The notes under the pieces were generated by a model that made no database searches, was not told the DNA's origin, and was given only the letters and a program-made list of their open reading frames with translations. This document shows, piece after piece, positions 15,815 to 24,225 of a stretch of DNA of 64,000 nucleotides. Origin of the DNA: Gemmatimonadota bacterium (GTDB lineage Bacteria; Gemmatimonadota; Gemmatimonadetes; Gemmatimonadales; Gemmatimonadaceae); the NCBI GenBank assembly GCA_003134685.1, contig PLCA01000002.1, positions 335,966 to 399,965 of the forward strand. The letters are read 5' to 3'. Each line of letters starts with the position of its first letter. Position 1 is the first letter of the stretch. Made by a program: the position numbers and the translations under genes.

Positions 15815-17569
15815 ATGGCGAATCCCAGCGAAATTCCAGTCAGCCCATCGGGACGTCACAGCCCGATGATCGGCTTCTTCGAGCGGGTGCCCATCATAGC
15901 AGGTGGCGCTGTAGCCATCCTTGGCACAGCGGCGCTGGTGGGTTGGGCGTTGAATATTCCCGCCGTCATCACGCCCACGACGGGCGGCTATCCGATACTT
16001 CCGCTGATGGCGGTATGCTTCGTTCTGGCGGGTGGCGCGTTGACGATGGCGGCGCGTCGGCATCGAACTGCAACCATCGATGCGATTCAGCAAACTCTCG
16101 CCGCGCTAGTCGCCACGATCGCCGGGCTCACACTGTACGAATATCTTCGCGGCAGCGAATCCGGGTTTGACCTGTTGCTGTTCGGGGACAAAATCAGGCA
16201 GGTCTCGAATCATCCTCCCGGCCGCATCGCGATAAATAGCGCCGGCAGCCTCCTGCTCTTCGCACTCGCACTCCTGTCGATCCCCCACGATCAACGCAGG
16301 CAGGATCTCCGCTCGCAGATGTTTGCGACGCCGGCTCTTCTCATCGCGCTGCTGGCGATCCTCGGTTATCTCTTCGGTGTCAAAGGGATGTACAGCCTGT
16401 CACAACAGTCGGGCATGGCGTTGTGGACGGCGATCGGTCAGCTGATACTCGGCGTCGGAATTCTCGTGACGGTGAAAGATCGCGGCGTCACGGTGCTTCT
16501 CCTGGACGACGGCGCAGCGGGCGTGCTGACACGGAGACTTCTGCCGGCCGCTCTGCTCGCGCCCATTCTGCTTGGCGTCATCAGGATACTGGGCGAGCCC
16601 TCCGGCTTCTACGAGTCCGAATTCGGCGTGTCGCTATTCGCGGTCGCCAGCATCATGACGTTCGTCGGGCTGGTGCTCTGGTCGGCCAGGGTTCTTCGCA
16701 ATACCGACAAGGAGCGCGTCGATCTGCTCGCGCTCGAGCAGCAGGCGCGCGCCCACGCGGAGAAAGCGCGGAACGAAGCCGAAGCCGCGCGCGCCGAGGC
16801 CGAACGAGCGAACAACAGCAAGACGGATTTCCTCGCCGTGATGTCGCACGAGCTGCGCACTCCGCTCACCGCGATCATGGGGTATGAGGAGCTCCTGTCC
16901 GACGGCATCACGGGCCCGGTGACTGAGCTTCAACGACAGCAGCTCGGAAGAATCAACGCCAGCGCGCGTCACCTGCTCGGACTCATCGACGAGATTCTGA
17001 CATTCGCCCGCGTGGACGTCGGACGCGAGCGCGTACGGTGGGAGTCGATGTCGGTCAATCACACCATCGCCGATTCGGCCGCGCTCGTCGAACCAATGGC
17101 CGCGGCGAAGAGCATCGATTTCATCGTCGATTTGCTCGAAGAGGATCAAGCCATCCAGACTGACGGCACGAAGCTGCGGCAGATGCTCGTCAACCTTCTC
17201 TCCAACGGCATCAAGTTCACGGAAAACGGCGAAGTCAGGGTCAGCTGTGCCGTGAGCGATGGAGTTCTCGAGGTGAGCATCGCGGACACTGGTGTCGGCA
17301 TTCCAGCCGAGAACATCGAGGAAGTGTTCGAATTGTTCTGGCAAGCAGAGCAGACCGCCACGAGGAAAACGGGCGGCACCGGATTGGGACTGAGCGTGAC
17401 CCGCAAGCTCGCGCGCCTGCTTGGCGGCGACGTGACCGTCGCGAGCAGGGTGGGAATGGGTACGACGTTTCTGCTGACGCTACCGATGAAGGCACCGGCG
17501 GGCGCGACGATTCGCCGCCGCGACACGCCAACGACACCGACGGGCCCTGTTCGCGCGCTTCACATCTAG
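15815..17569 (+). CDS. Membrane sensor histidine kinase
   Basis: 584 residues. Residues 25-300 contain about seven to eight hydrophobic segments, so sensing is probably within or at the membrane; there is no large extracytoplasmic domain. A helical linker rich in Ala and Glu (about 305-335) leads to the HisKA domain with phospho-acceptor His345 in [14 protein letters not shown]. The ATPase domain has LVNLLSNGIKFTE (N box), ADTGVGIPAENIEE (G1) and GTGLGLSVTRKLA (G2). No receiver domain or partner response regulator is adjacent, so this is an orphan kinase. The ligand is unknown. Confidence 0.88.
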   Translation: MANPSEIPVSPSGRHSPMIGFFERVPIIAGGAVAILGTAALVGWALNIPAVITPTTGGYPILPLMAVCFVLAGGALTMAARRHRTATIDAIQQTLAALVATIAGLTLYEYLRGSESGFDLLLFGDKIRQVSNHPPGRIAINSAGSLLLFALALLSIPHDQRRQDLRSQMFATPALLIALLAILGYLFGVKGMYSLSQQSGMALWTAIGQLILGVGILVTVKDRGVTVLLLDDGAAGVLTRRLLPAALLAPILLGVIRILGEPSGFYESEFGVSLFAVASIMTFVGLVLWSARVLRNTDKERVDLLALEQQARAHAEKARNEAEAARAEAERANNSKTDFLAVMSHELRTPLTAIMGYEELLSDGITGPVTELQRQQLGRINASARHLLGLIDEILTFARVDVGRERVRWESMSVNHTIADSAALVEPMAAAKSIDFIVDLLEEDQAIQTDGTKLRQMLVNLLSNGIKFTENGEVRVSCAVSDGVLEVSIADTGVGIPAENIEEVFELFWQAEQTATRKTGGTGLGLSVTRKLARLLGGDVTVASRVGMGTTFLLTLPMKAPAGATIRRRDTPTTPTGPVRALHI

Positions 17570-17636
17570 GGCGACCGTTTTCGTCCGAGCGCGTTCAGCG
17601 GCGGAGTGATCTCGTCGGAACCGCTCTGACCGTTTG

Positions 17637-18491
17637 CTAGCGCGCTCCAATGAAAGCGTCAGGCTTTGATGTGATGGGAGCGCCCGCGTCCTCCAGAGGC
17701 GCAACGAAGTTGAAGAGCTTGAGACGAAGGTTGCCGCGCGGGCCAAGGGCCTCATCGTGCTCGTAGAGAGTCACGGAGCAGTTCGCGACCTCGGTCTTCC
17801 TGTCGATGGCGAGCAGCTCCGTTTCCGTGAGGTGCTCCAGGATATAGCGCATGCAGAGCACGACAACCGAGTGACAAACGATCAGGACTCGTTGGCCGCG
17901 GTACTCACGCGAGATCATCTCGGTTGCGCTACGCAGCCGGAGGATCACATCGCACCAGCTTTCTCCGCCGGGCGGCCGGTGGTAGAACTTACCGAGAAGC
18001 CGGCGGAACTCGGCCTGCTCGGGGAAGATCTCTTCGACTCCGACGGCAGTGAGGCGGTCGAGAATTCCAAATTCTTTTTCGCGGAGACGCTCATCGACAA
18101 CGAGCGAATACGAGTCCTCATGGAGTCCCGCGGCCTTGACGATGAGCCCGGCGGTGTGGCGCGCGCGCAGATAGGGGGAAGTAAGGACGACGTTGGGTCG
18201 ATCCTCTGCTGGAAGGAACCGGAACCAATTTCCGAGCGCGATTGCCTGACGTTGCCCCAGGTCGGAGAGCGGGACGTCGACGTCGCGGATGTCGAGGGCG
18301 ATCATCGGGTGGCCGGCCTCGAGCGCCGCATCGCGCGCGACATTCCCGGCGGATTCGCCGTGGCGAACGACGTAGAGCAGGTTCGGCCAGATCTGGTTTG
18401 GCTTCACGTGCGGAAACAGGTCAAGGAGCGTACCAATCACAATTTCGAGATCGCGCGGGCGTGGTGCGAACCTTGTAGCTCGGTGCTGCAT
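17637..18491 (-). CDS. Histidine phosphatase superfamily protein (phosphoglycerate mutase-like)
   Basis: 284 residues. The phosphohistidine loop is YVVRHGESAGN (about residue 42), with later partners LTSPYLRARHTA (arginine) and IVCHSVVVLCM (second histidine), the full acid-phosphatase set of branch 1. An insertion between the core strands (RLREKEFGILDRLT, then FYHRPPGGESWCD) is like broad-specificity phosphatases. Substrate unknown. The annotated ATG at 18491 overlaps, on the opposite strand, the ATG of the divergent DUF3293 gene; an internal GTG at 18440 would relieve the overlap and keep the whole domain. Confidence 0.85.
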   Translation of the reverse strand: MQHRATRFAPRPRDLEIVIGTLLDLFPHVKPNQIWPNLLYVVRHGESAGNVARDAALEAGHPMIALDIRDVDVPLSDLGQRQAIALGNWFRFLPAEDRPNVVLTSPYLRARHTAGLIVKAAGLHEDSYSLVVDERLREKEFGILDRLTAVGVEEIFPEQAEFRRLLGKFYHRPPGGESWCDVILRLRSATEMISREYRGQRVLIVCHSVVVLCMRYILEHLTETELLAIDRKTEVANCSVTLYEHDEALGPRGNLRLKLFNFVAPLEDAGAPITSKPDAFIGAR

Positions 18492-18951
18492 GAGATCAAC
18501 GCCCGATCAGCAGGATCCAGATTGGCCGCGGTACCCCGAAACGATTCTCAGTTTCTCGACCAAGCCTGTAGTGGAAATCGATCTTCGTGAAATACCATCC
18601 GAGCGCGCGATCGCGGACTTGAGCACGGTGGGGTTTGGACGACCGTTCGCGGTACTGACTGCGTTCGATCCCGGCGGGCGAGATCTCTCACGGGCGGAGA
18701 ACGAGAGACGGCGGCGCGAGCTCGATGCGCGGCTTACGGTCGAGGGATATGAGTTCGCGCCTGTGGACGCGTGCTCACCCGATCGCGCGCACTGCGAGCG
18801 CAGCGTCGCGGTGGTGATGCCGCAGAAGAAGGCGATCGAGCTGGCGCGGGAGCTGGAGCAGGTCGCGATTTTCTGGTTTGACGGGAAGCTGTTCTGGATC
18901 CTCGGCGTCATCGTGGAGGCGGATCCTCTCAAGTTGCCGCACAGCTCGTGA
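18490..18951 (+). CDS. DUF3293 domain protein
   Basis: 153 residues, no signal peptide. It matches the DUF3293 pattern: FAVLTAFDPGGRDLSRAENE near residue 60, then alternating strands and helices and the ending AIFWFDGKLFWILGV. No function is known for this family. Its start codon overlaps the divergent phosphatase start by 2 nt. It converges on the TPR protein gene across an 87-bp gap. Confidence 0.72.
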   Translation: MRSTPDQQDPDWPRYPETILSFSTKPVVEIDLREIPSERAIADLSTVGFGRPFAVLTAFDPGGRDLSRAENERRRRELDARLTVEGYEFAPVDACSPDRAHCERSVAVVMPQKKAIELARELEQVAIFWFDGKLFWILGVIVEADPLKLPHSS

Positions 18952-18967
18952 AAATCCTGATTGCAAA

Positions 18968-19041
18968 CTGCCCGGAGCCATCAGCTTACAGGCCGACAGC
19001 CCCGGGCAGGTAGTTCTTCAGTTGCAGCTAAGAAAGACTCA
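18968..19041 (-). repeat. 3'-end element A (shared with 60032-60093), with hairpin
   Basis: Immediately after the TPR gene stop (minus strand) comes GTCTTTCTTAGCTGCAAC, then, about 45 nt later, TAAGCTGATGGCTC. A near-identical arrangement follows the NDH-2 stop at 60034. This copy also folds as CTGCCCGG (18968-18975) with CCGGGCAG (19002-19009). It lies between two converging genes and may act as a 3' processing or termination element. Confidence 0.5.
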
Positions 19042-20529
19042 GATCAGGGGTTTGTACCTATATCCGAACACCCCGCCCTTCGCCGACGTGATCTTGAACG
19101 CCCCGGATTTTTTCGGCGCCACCGGCCCCACAGTCGCCGTCTCCGTCGAGATCACGGCCCCGCTCTTGTCGAGGAAGTCGATGTTCACGGTGTAAGTCTT
19201 CGGCGTTGTCCCGCGGTTCTCGATCGTTCCACCCAGCATCGTCTGGTCCGTCCTGCGCGTGAACTCCGTTACCGCAAACTTCACCAGCGCATTCTCCGAC
19301 TTGGCGTTGAAGTACACCAGCGAATCGGTGTAGATCTTTTGTAGCTTCTTGTCCTTCGTTCCCTTGTACAGGCCCTGGTACGCGAAGGCGTATAGCAGTG
19401 GATTGTCGGGGTTGCTCGGATCGATCGTCATCAGGCGATCGATCAGCGGAAACGCCTTTGGGAATTCGTTGTTCTGGATGTACGTTGCAGCCAGATTGTT
19501 GATCGCATCGCGCGAGTAGGGATTCTGCGTGAGCGCGGCATCGAAGAGCTTGATGGCGTCGGCCGGACGTATGTTGCGGGTCGCAACCACGCCAGCGTGC
19601 ACCAGAGAGATTTCTCCGTACTTGGATGGATTGGCGAGCATCGGCGCGTAAATCGTCGGTACGGCTGCGCTGTCGCCAGCCTCCATGTACATGCGCGCCG
19701 CATTGTCAATCGCGTCGGCGAGGAGAAGATCATTGCTCGCCACCACGATGTAGTCCTGCCACGGCTTGATCGCATCCTTCGCGACGGCGCGCTTGGCGGC
19801 GCCGGTTGCGGCATCTACCCTATCGGAACTGGCCGATGCGATCTCGTACATCGTCTTCGTGCGAACATCCGCGTAGGTGGTGTCCGTCCCCGCGGCGGCG
19901 AGCGCCTGCTTCCAGTAGTCGTTCGCTGCTGCCCAGTTCTTCCGGCTTTGCGCAACCGAGCCGAGGACCGAATAGGCGTACGGCGCGTGACGGTCCAGCA
20001 CCAGAGATCTCTTGGCCAGTGCTTCCGCCGAATCCAGCTGTCCCGCGTTCATCGCGTTGATTGCGCCGTTGAGCGCGTTGAGCCACGGCTTCTGCTGACG
20101 CCACGTTGTGATGGTCGCCACACATTCGGGCGAGGCCTTCTCGACGATCGAAAATGCGGAATCGGCGGCCACGTAGAGGTCGATCGTGCCCGTGGGGTTC
20201 GTCGTCAGTCCGAGGGTGCTACGTGGCACGACGCTGGCAGCGTTCGGCTGCATCAGAAAAATGATGTACGCCTCGCCGCGCAGATAATTGCGCGCGGTCG
20301 GGTTGTCGTTGCCGTTGTCGGCGAGCCTCAGCACGTCCTGCAGGTCCTTCGTCGGATTTCCCTTGTCCAGGATCGAGAGGGCGCGCGTCATCGAGAACTG
20401 GGCCTTGGCGATGTCACCCTTCGTATTGGCGGTGGGATCGCAAGGCGACACAACCTGCGCCAAGAGCGGGGATGCGGCGGCGATGCCGATCGAAAAAGCG
20501 GCCGCAGTTCTGGTCACAAAAACTCTCAT
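19039..20529 (-). CDS. Exported TPR-repeat protein
   Basis: 496 residues from the ATG at 20529, which has GGGAG 8-9 nt upstream. A signal peptide covers residues 1-25 (ending ASPLLAQ). The middle (about 120-370) is built of helix pairs with TPR spacing, for example AEALAKRSLVLDRHAPYAYS and AIKLFDAALTQNPYSRDAIN. The last 90 residues form a beta-rich domain. TPR proteins hold other proteins together; partner unknown. An AT-rich stretch (TATATTAT on this strand, at about 20583-20590) may be its -10 element. Confidence 0.75.
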   Translation of the reverse strand: MRVFVTRTAAAFSIGIAAASPLLAQVVSPCDPTANTKGDIAKAQFSMTRALSILDKGNPTKDLQDVLRLADNGNDNPTARNYLRGEAYIIFLMQPNAASVVPRSTLGLTTNPTGTIDLYVAADSAFSIVEKASPECVATITTWRQQKPWLNALNGAINAMNAGQLDSAEALAKRSLVLDRHAPYAYSVLGSVAQSRKNWAAANDYWKQALAAAGTDTTYADVRTKTMYEIASASSDRVDAATGAAKRAVAKDAIKPWQDYIVVASNDLLLADAIDNAARMYMEAGDSAAVPTIYAPMLANPSKYGEISLVHAGVVATRNIRPADAIKLFDAALTQNPYSRDAINNLAATYIQNNEFPKAFPLIDRLMTIDPSNPDNPLLYAFAYQGLYKGTKDKKLQKIYTDSLVYFNAKSENALVKFAVTEFTRRTDQTMLGGTIENRGTTPKTYTVNIDFLDKSGAVISTETATVGPVAPKKSGAFKITSAKGGVFGYRYKPLI

Positions 20530-20713
20530 CAAGGATCTCCCTGATTTATGAATGAAAAGACGGGGGGCTGAAAATACGTTCGATAATATACCGATCCGGC
20601 GCTATCGTTCCTCTCTCGGCTCGGGTACCGATCGGCAGGCAACGTTCCTCGCCTTGGGGCCGCTGCGGTCCTATCGTTCCTCCAGGGACTCGAGGCCCAC
20701 CGCCCCGGACGCC

Positions 20714-22174
20714 TTAGCCGTCTTTCCCGGCGGCTTCCTTTACCAATTCCAACGCCCGCTGGACGTGCGCCTCGGTCGTATGAATGTTGCCGATCGCGAT
20801 CCGGAGGGCATAACTCCCACGCACCCGGGTGTGCGATAGGTAGACTTCGCGGCCTTCGACGACTTTGGCCAGCGTTCGGGAATTATGGTCGTCCAGCGCT
20901 CGCCCGCCAATGCCGGGCGGGCGGTGACGGAACACCACAGTCGAAAAGGTTACCTCCGCCATTCGCTCGAGCTCCGGATCGTTGTCGATCCACTCGCCGA
21001 GCTGGCGAGCGATGCGAATGTGCTCCCTGATCAGCGAGCGCAGGCCATCCACGCCAAAGTTCCTGATCACGAACCAGAGCTTGAGCGCGCGGAAGCGGCG
21101 GCCCAGGGCGACTCCGTAATCCATCAGGTTAGCGACTCCTTCGCCTTCGCTCACTACGAGGTAGTCGGGAATGTGCTGGAACGCGCGCTTCAACAAGTCA
21201 GGCCGCCGCGTGTACATCACCGAGCAGTCCATCGGGGTGAACAGCCACTTGTGGGGATTCACCACCAGCGAGTCGGCCCGGTCGCATCCGTCCAGCACGT
21301 GCCGCATCTCGGGAAGAATCGCCGCGGTGCCTCCATACGATGCATCGACATGCAGCCAGATCCCATGCTCCTCACAAATCTCCGCAATAGCTGGAACGGG
21401 ATCGATGGCGGTAGTCGAAGTGGTCCCCACCGTCGCGACGACGGCGAGCGGCACGCGTCCGGCGCGGCGATCGTTCTCGACGGCCGCGGCGAGCGCGGTC
21501 GCATCCATCCTCAGCGCCGAGTCGGTAGGAATTTTTCTCAGCGCCTCTAGGCCGAGCCCGAGCGTCATCACCGCCTTGTCGACGCTCGAGTGCGCCTCCT
21601 CGGAGCAGTAGACCACCACCTTCGGCAGATCCGCCCGCCCCGACATCCCCTCCTCGCGGATGCGGAGCTCGGGGCGCATCTCCCGCGCGGCCGCGAGCGC
21701 GTAGAGCGTGTTCGACGATGCGGTGTCGGCGATCTCCCCGAACAATCCCTCCGGCAGCCCGAGCATCTGCCGCAGCCAATCGAGTGTCAGGAACTCGAGC
21801 TCGGTCGCCGCCGGACTCGTCCTCCAGAGCATGGCGTTAACGTTGAGGGCCGCGGTCAGGGCCTCGCCCAGCACTCCGGCGGCGGTGGAGGAATTCGCGA
21901 AGTACGCCATGAACGCGGGATGATTCCAATGCGTCGTCGCGGGAACGATAAGCCTCTGGAAATCGCCGAGTATTTCACCCATCGACTCCCCCCGCTCGGG
22001 CGGGGCTGGTGGGAGGGCGCGCCGCAAATCGCCCGGCCGGACCGCCGACAGCACGGGCCACTTTTCAGGCGCGTCGAGGTAGTCCGCTATCCAGTCGATC
22101 ACGGCATAACCGTGCTTCCGGAATTCGGCCGGGGACATGTCGGAGACCAGCGGCGCCGGGGACGTCGGTTTCAT
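20714..22174 (-). CDS. PLP-dependent aromatic-amino-acid decarboxylase family (group II)
   Basis: 486 residues from the ATG at 22174; the longer upstream frame overlaps the divergent lipase gene. It is a group-II pyridoxal-phosphate decarboxylase like tyrosine/DOPA/tryptophan decarboxylases. Seen are PATTHWNHPAFMAYFANSS, WLHVDASYGGTA (PLP-ring Asp) and the Schiff-base lysine in VNPHKWLFTPMD. Active-site motifs are complete. Product would be an amine such as tyramine or tryptamine; the true substrate needs an assay. TATATTTG lies 5 nt upstream of the ATG, suggesting a nearly leaderless message. Confidence 0.88.
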   Translation of the reverse strand: MKPTSPAPLVSDMSPAEFRKHGYAVIDWIADYLDAPEKWPVLSAVRPGDLRRALPPAPPERGESMGEILGDFQRLIVPATTHWNHPAFMAYFANSSTAAGVLGEALTAALNVNAMLWRTSPAATELEFLTLDWLRQMLGLPEGLFGEIADTASSNTLYALAAAREMRPELRIREEGMSGRADLPKVVVYCSEEAHSSVDKAVMTLGLGLEALRKIPTDSALRMDATALAAAVENDRRAGRVPLAVVATVGTTSTTAIDPVPAIAEICEEHGIWLHVDASYGGTAAILPEMRHVLDGCDRADSLVVNPHKWLFTPMDCSVMYTRRPDLLKRAFQHIPDYLVVSEGEGVANLMDYGVALGRRFRALKLWFVIRNFGVDGLRSLIREHIRIARQLGEWIDNDPELERMAEVTFSTVVFRHRPPGIGGRALDDHNSRTLAKVVEGREVYLSHTRVRGSYALRIAIGNIHTTEAHVQRALELVKEAAGKDG

Positions 22175-22238
22175 CGTCACAAATATAGAGTTTCCACGCG
22201 CGCGGGACGGGGTCGCCCAGGGCCCGTATATTTGCGAA
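22175..22238. promoter_or_regulatory. Divergent promoter region with TATATTTG next to both start codons
   Basis: The 64-bp gap between the decarboxylase and lipase genes has TATATTTG on both strands: plus 22227-22234, 4 nt before the ATG at 22239; minus 22187-22180, 5 nt before the ATG at 22174. If these are -10 elements both messages would be leaderless or nearly so. TATATTTG fits the TAnnTTTG shape described for Bacteroidetes promoters. No matching -33/-35 elements are clear. Confidence 0.35.
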
Positions 22239-23591
22239 ATGCCCCGCAATCCGATCGTGCTCGTCCACGGGTATTCCGACGATGGCGCCGCGTTCAAGGT
22301 TTGGGAGCGCATCCTAGAGCAGCGCGGCTACGACGTCGCGATGATCCACGCCTGCAGCTACCGGTCGCTCACCAACGAAGTCACGATCAAGGACATCGCG
22401 GAAGGGTTCGACCGCGCGCTGCAGATCAATTCCGGACTCGGCGCCGACGAGCCGTTCGATGCGATCGTGCATTCGACGGGAATGCTCGTGATACGCGCGT
22501 GGCTCACCGCCTACGCGGGTCGACGCGATCGCCTCAAGCATCTCATCGGCCTCGCTCCTGCCACGTTCGGCTCGCCACTGGCGCACAAGGGCCGCAGCTG
22601 GCTCGGCGCCCTCTTCAAAGGAGACCGTCACCTCGGCCCCGATTTTCTCGAGGCGGGAGACAGAATTCTCGACGCGTTGGAGCTCGGCAGTCGCTTCACC
22701 TGGGATCTCGCCCACCTCGATCTCCTCGGCGACGAGACCTTTTACGGCCCCACGCGACGAACGCCCTACGTTTTCATCTTCTGCGGAAACCAGAGCTACG
22801 GCGGATTGCGCTCGCTGTTCAACGAGCCGGGGTCGGACGGCACCGTGCGATGGGCTTCATGTCCCCTCAATACGAGGAAGATCATCCTCGACCTCACGGT
22901 CGATCCGGCGCGCGAGGGATCCGAGAAGCGGATGTCGGTTGCCGACTGGAAAAACATGGACATCCCGCTCATCCCGATCGAAGGCAAGAATCACGGGACG
23001 ATTCTATCCGATCCGGGAGACGACCTGGCTGATCTCGTTGACAGCGCGCTCCAGGTCTCCAGTGCGCCGACCTTCACGCAGTGGATCGACGACGCTACGA
23101 AAAAAACCTGGGGCGCCCGCGCAAAAATCGACGAATGGCAGCAGTTCGTGGTGCGTGTGGTCGATGAGCGCGGTGACCCGGTGCCGGACTACAACCTTCA
23201 GCTGTTCAAGCGCGCCAGCGGCGCCGGGGCGGACAACAGCATAAAGCAGTTCAATCTCGACGTTCATACCTATAAGGGTGACTCGAGCCTCCGCTGCTTC
23301 CACGTCCGTCTCGCCGACCTCGACTACAAAAAGCTTCCCAACCTCTGGGTCCGGGTGATTGCGTCGTCCGGATCGCAGCTCGTTGGCTATCTGGGGTTTG
23401 GCAGCGAGAAACCGGCGGATGCACCCGCGCTTGACCGCGAGGCAAAATGGGATGGGACGCTCGACATATCCTCCCTCCCCTCCGACACGGGAATAAAATT
23501 CTTTTATCCGTTCACCACGACGTTGATCGAGCTGCGGCTCAATCGCGAACCGTTACCACTTACGGGCAAGAATGAAATCTGCTGGTTCTAG
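22239..23591 (+). CDS. Alpha/beta-hydrolase, lipase-like, with C-terminal beta domain
   Basis: 450 residues from the ATG at 22239. The hydrolase begins IVLVHGYSDDGAAF (oxyanion region). The nucleophile elbow appears as IVHSTGM, and a late histidine in EGKNHGTIL may complete the triad. Residues 300-450 are beta-rich, with no recognised family (FVVRVVDERGDPVPDYNLQL), perhaps a lipid- or protein-binding module. There is no signal peptide. Substrate is unknown; esterase or lipase activity is inferred. Its 3' end overlaps the DNA glycosylase gene by 20 bp. Confidence 0.72.
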   Translation: MPRNPIVLVHGYSDDGAAFKVWERILEQRGYDVAMIHACSYRSLTNEVTIKDIAEGFDRALQINSGLGADEPFDAIVHSTGMLVIRAWLTAYAGRRDRLKHLIGLAPATFGSPLAHKGRSWLGALFKGDRHLGPDFLEAGDRILDALELGSRFTWDLAHLDLLGDETFYGPTRRTPYVFIFCGNQSYGGLRSLFNEPGSDGTVRWASCPLNTRKIILDLTVDPAREGSEKRMSVADWKNMDIPLIPIEGKNHGTILSDPGDDLADLVDSALQVSSAPTFTQWIDDATKKTWGARAKIDEWQQFVVRVVDERGDPVPDYNLQLFKRASGAGADNSIKQFNLDVHTYKGDSSLRCFHVRLADLDYKKLPNLWVRVIASSGSQLVGYLGFGSEKPADAPALDREAKWDGTLDISSLPSDTGIKFFYPFTTTLIELRLNREPLPLTGKNEICWF

Positions 23592-24225
23592 CGCGTTCGG
23601 CCGGAAGGCCGTCGCGCATCTCAGAAAGGTCGATCCTGCAATGCGCCAGGTTATCGACAAGGTCGGCAGCTACAAGGGGTGGCCGGCGAGCGCCGGCACT
23701 CATTTCGATGCAGTGTGCCGATCGATCGTTTTTCAGCAGCTCTCGGGCAAGGCCGCGGGAACGATTCACGGACGCTTCCAGGGACTCTACGGCGGAAGAA
23801 CGCCCTTGCCGGCCGAGCTGGTATCCACAACCGACGAACAGCTGCGCTCGATCGGATTGTCGCGACAGAAATCCGCGTACCTGAAAGATCTTGGCGCTCG
23901 TGTTGCATTGGGAGAACTGCCGATCGAGACGCTTCACGAGCTGACCGACGAGGAAATCATCTCGGCGCTCACAGCAGTCAAAGGCATCGGCCGGTGGACG
24001 GCGCAGATGTTCCTGATGTTCAGGCTCGGCCGGCCCGACGTGTTACCCGACCTGGACCTGGGCGTGCAGAAAGGCATTCAGAGGGCGTATCGCTTGCGTA
24101 AGCTTCCGACTCCGGAACGAGTAAAGAAAATCGGCGCAAAGTGGGCGCCATATCGGACCGTTGGGTCGTGGTACATGTGGCGGCTTCTCGATACACCGAA
24201 GCCAGTTTCTCGCTCGGGAGGTTGA
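23572..24225 (+). CDS. DNA-3-methyladenine glycosylase II-like (HhH-GPD, AlkA family)
   Basis: 217 residues. The HhH-GPD core is clear: SIVFQQLSGKAA at about residue 50, the helix-hairpin-helix LTAVKGIGRWTAQMFL, and the catalytic aspartate in LPDLDLGVQKG. It removes alkylated bases such as 3-methyladenine, leaving an abasic site. There is no Fe-S cysteine set, which separates it from EndoIII/MutY. It overlaps the lipase gene by 20 bp and is directly followed, with no gap, by the Cfa-like gene, so the three form one transcription unit. Confidence 0.88.
   Translation: MKSAGSSAFGRKAVAHLRKVDPAMRQVIDKVGSYKGWPASAGTHFDAVCRSIVFQQLSGKAAGTIHGRFQGLYGGRTPLPAELVSTTDEQLRSIGLSRQKSAYLKDLGARVALGELPIETLHELTDEEIISALTAVKGIGRWTAQMFLMFRLGRPDVLPDLDLGVQKGIQRAYRLRKLPTPERVKKIGAKWAPYRTVGSWYMWRLLDTPKPVSRSGG

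Noticed and set aside
20602-20682. CTATCGTTCCTC repeated 69 bp apart between the TPR and decarboxylase genes
   Set aside because: Short direct repeat without symmetry or a third exact copy; could be chance.
21590-23032. Plus-strand frame of 480 codons over the decarboxylase and lipase
   Set aside because: Antisense or out-of-frame to two genes with intact motifs; Arg/His-rich composition.
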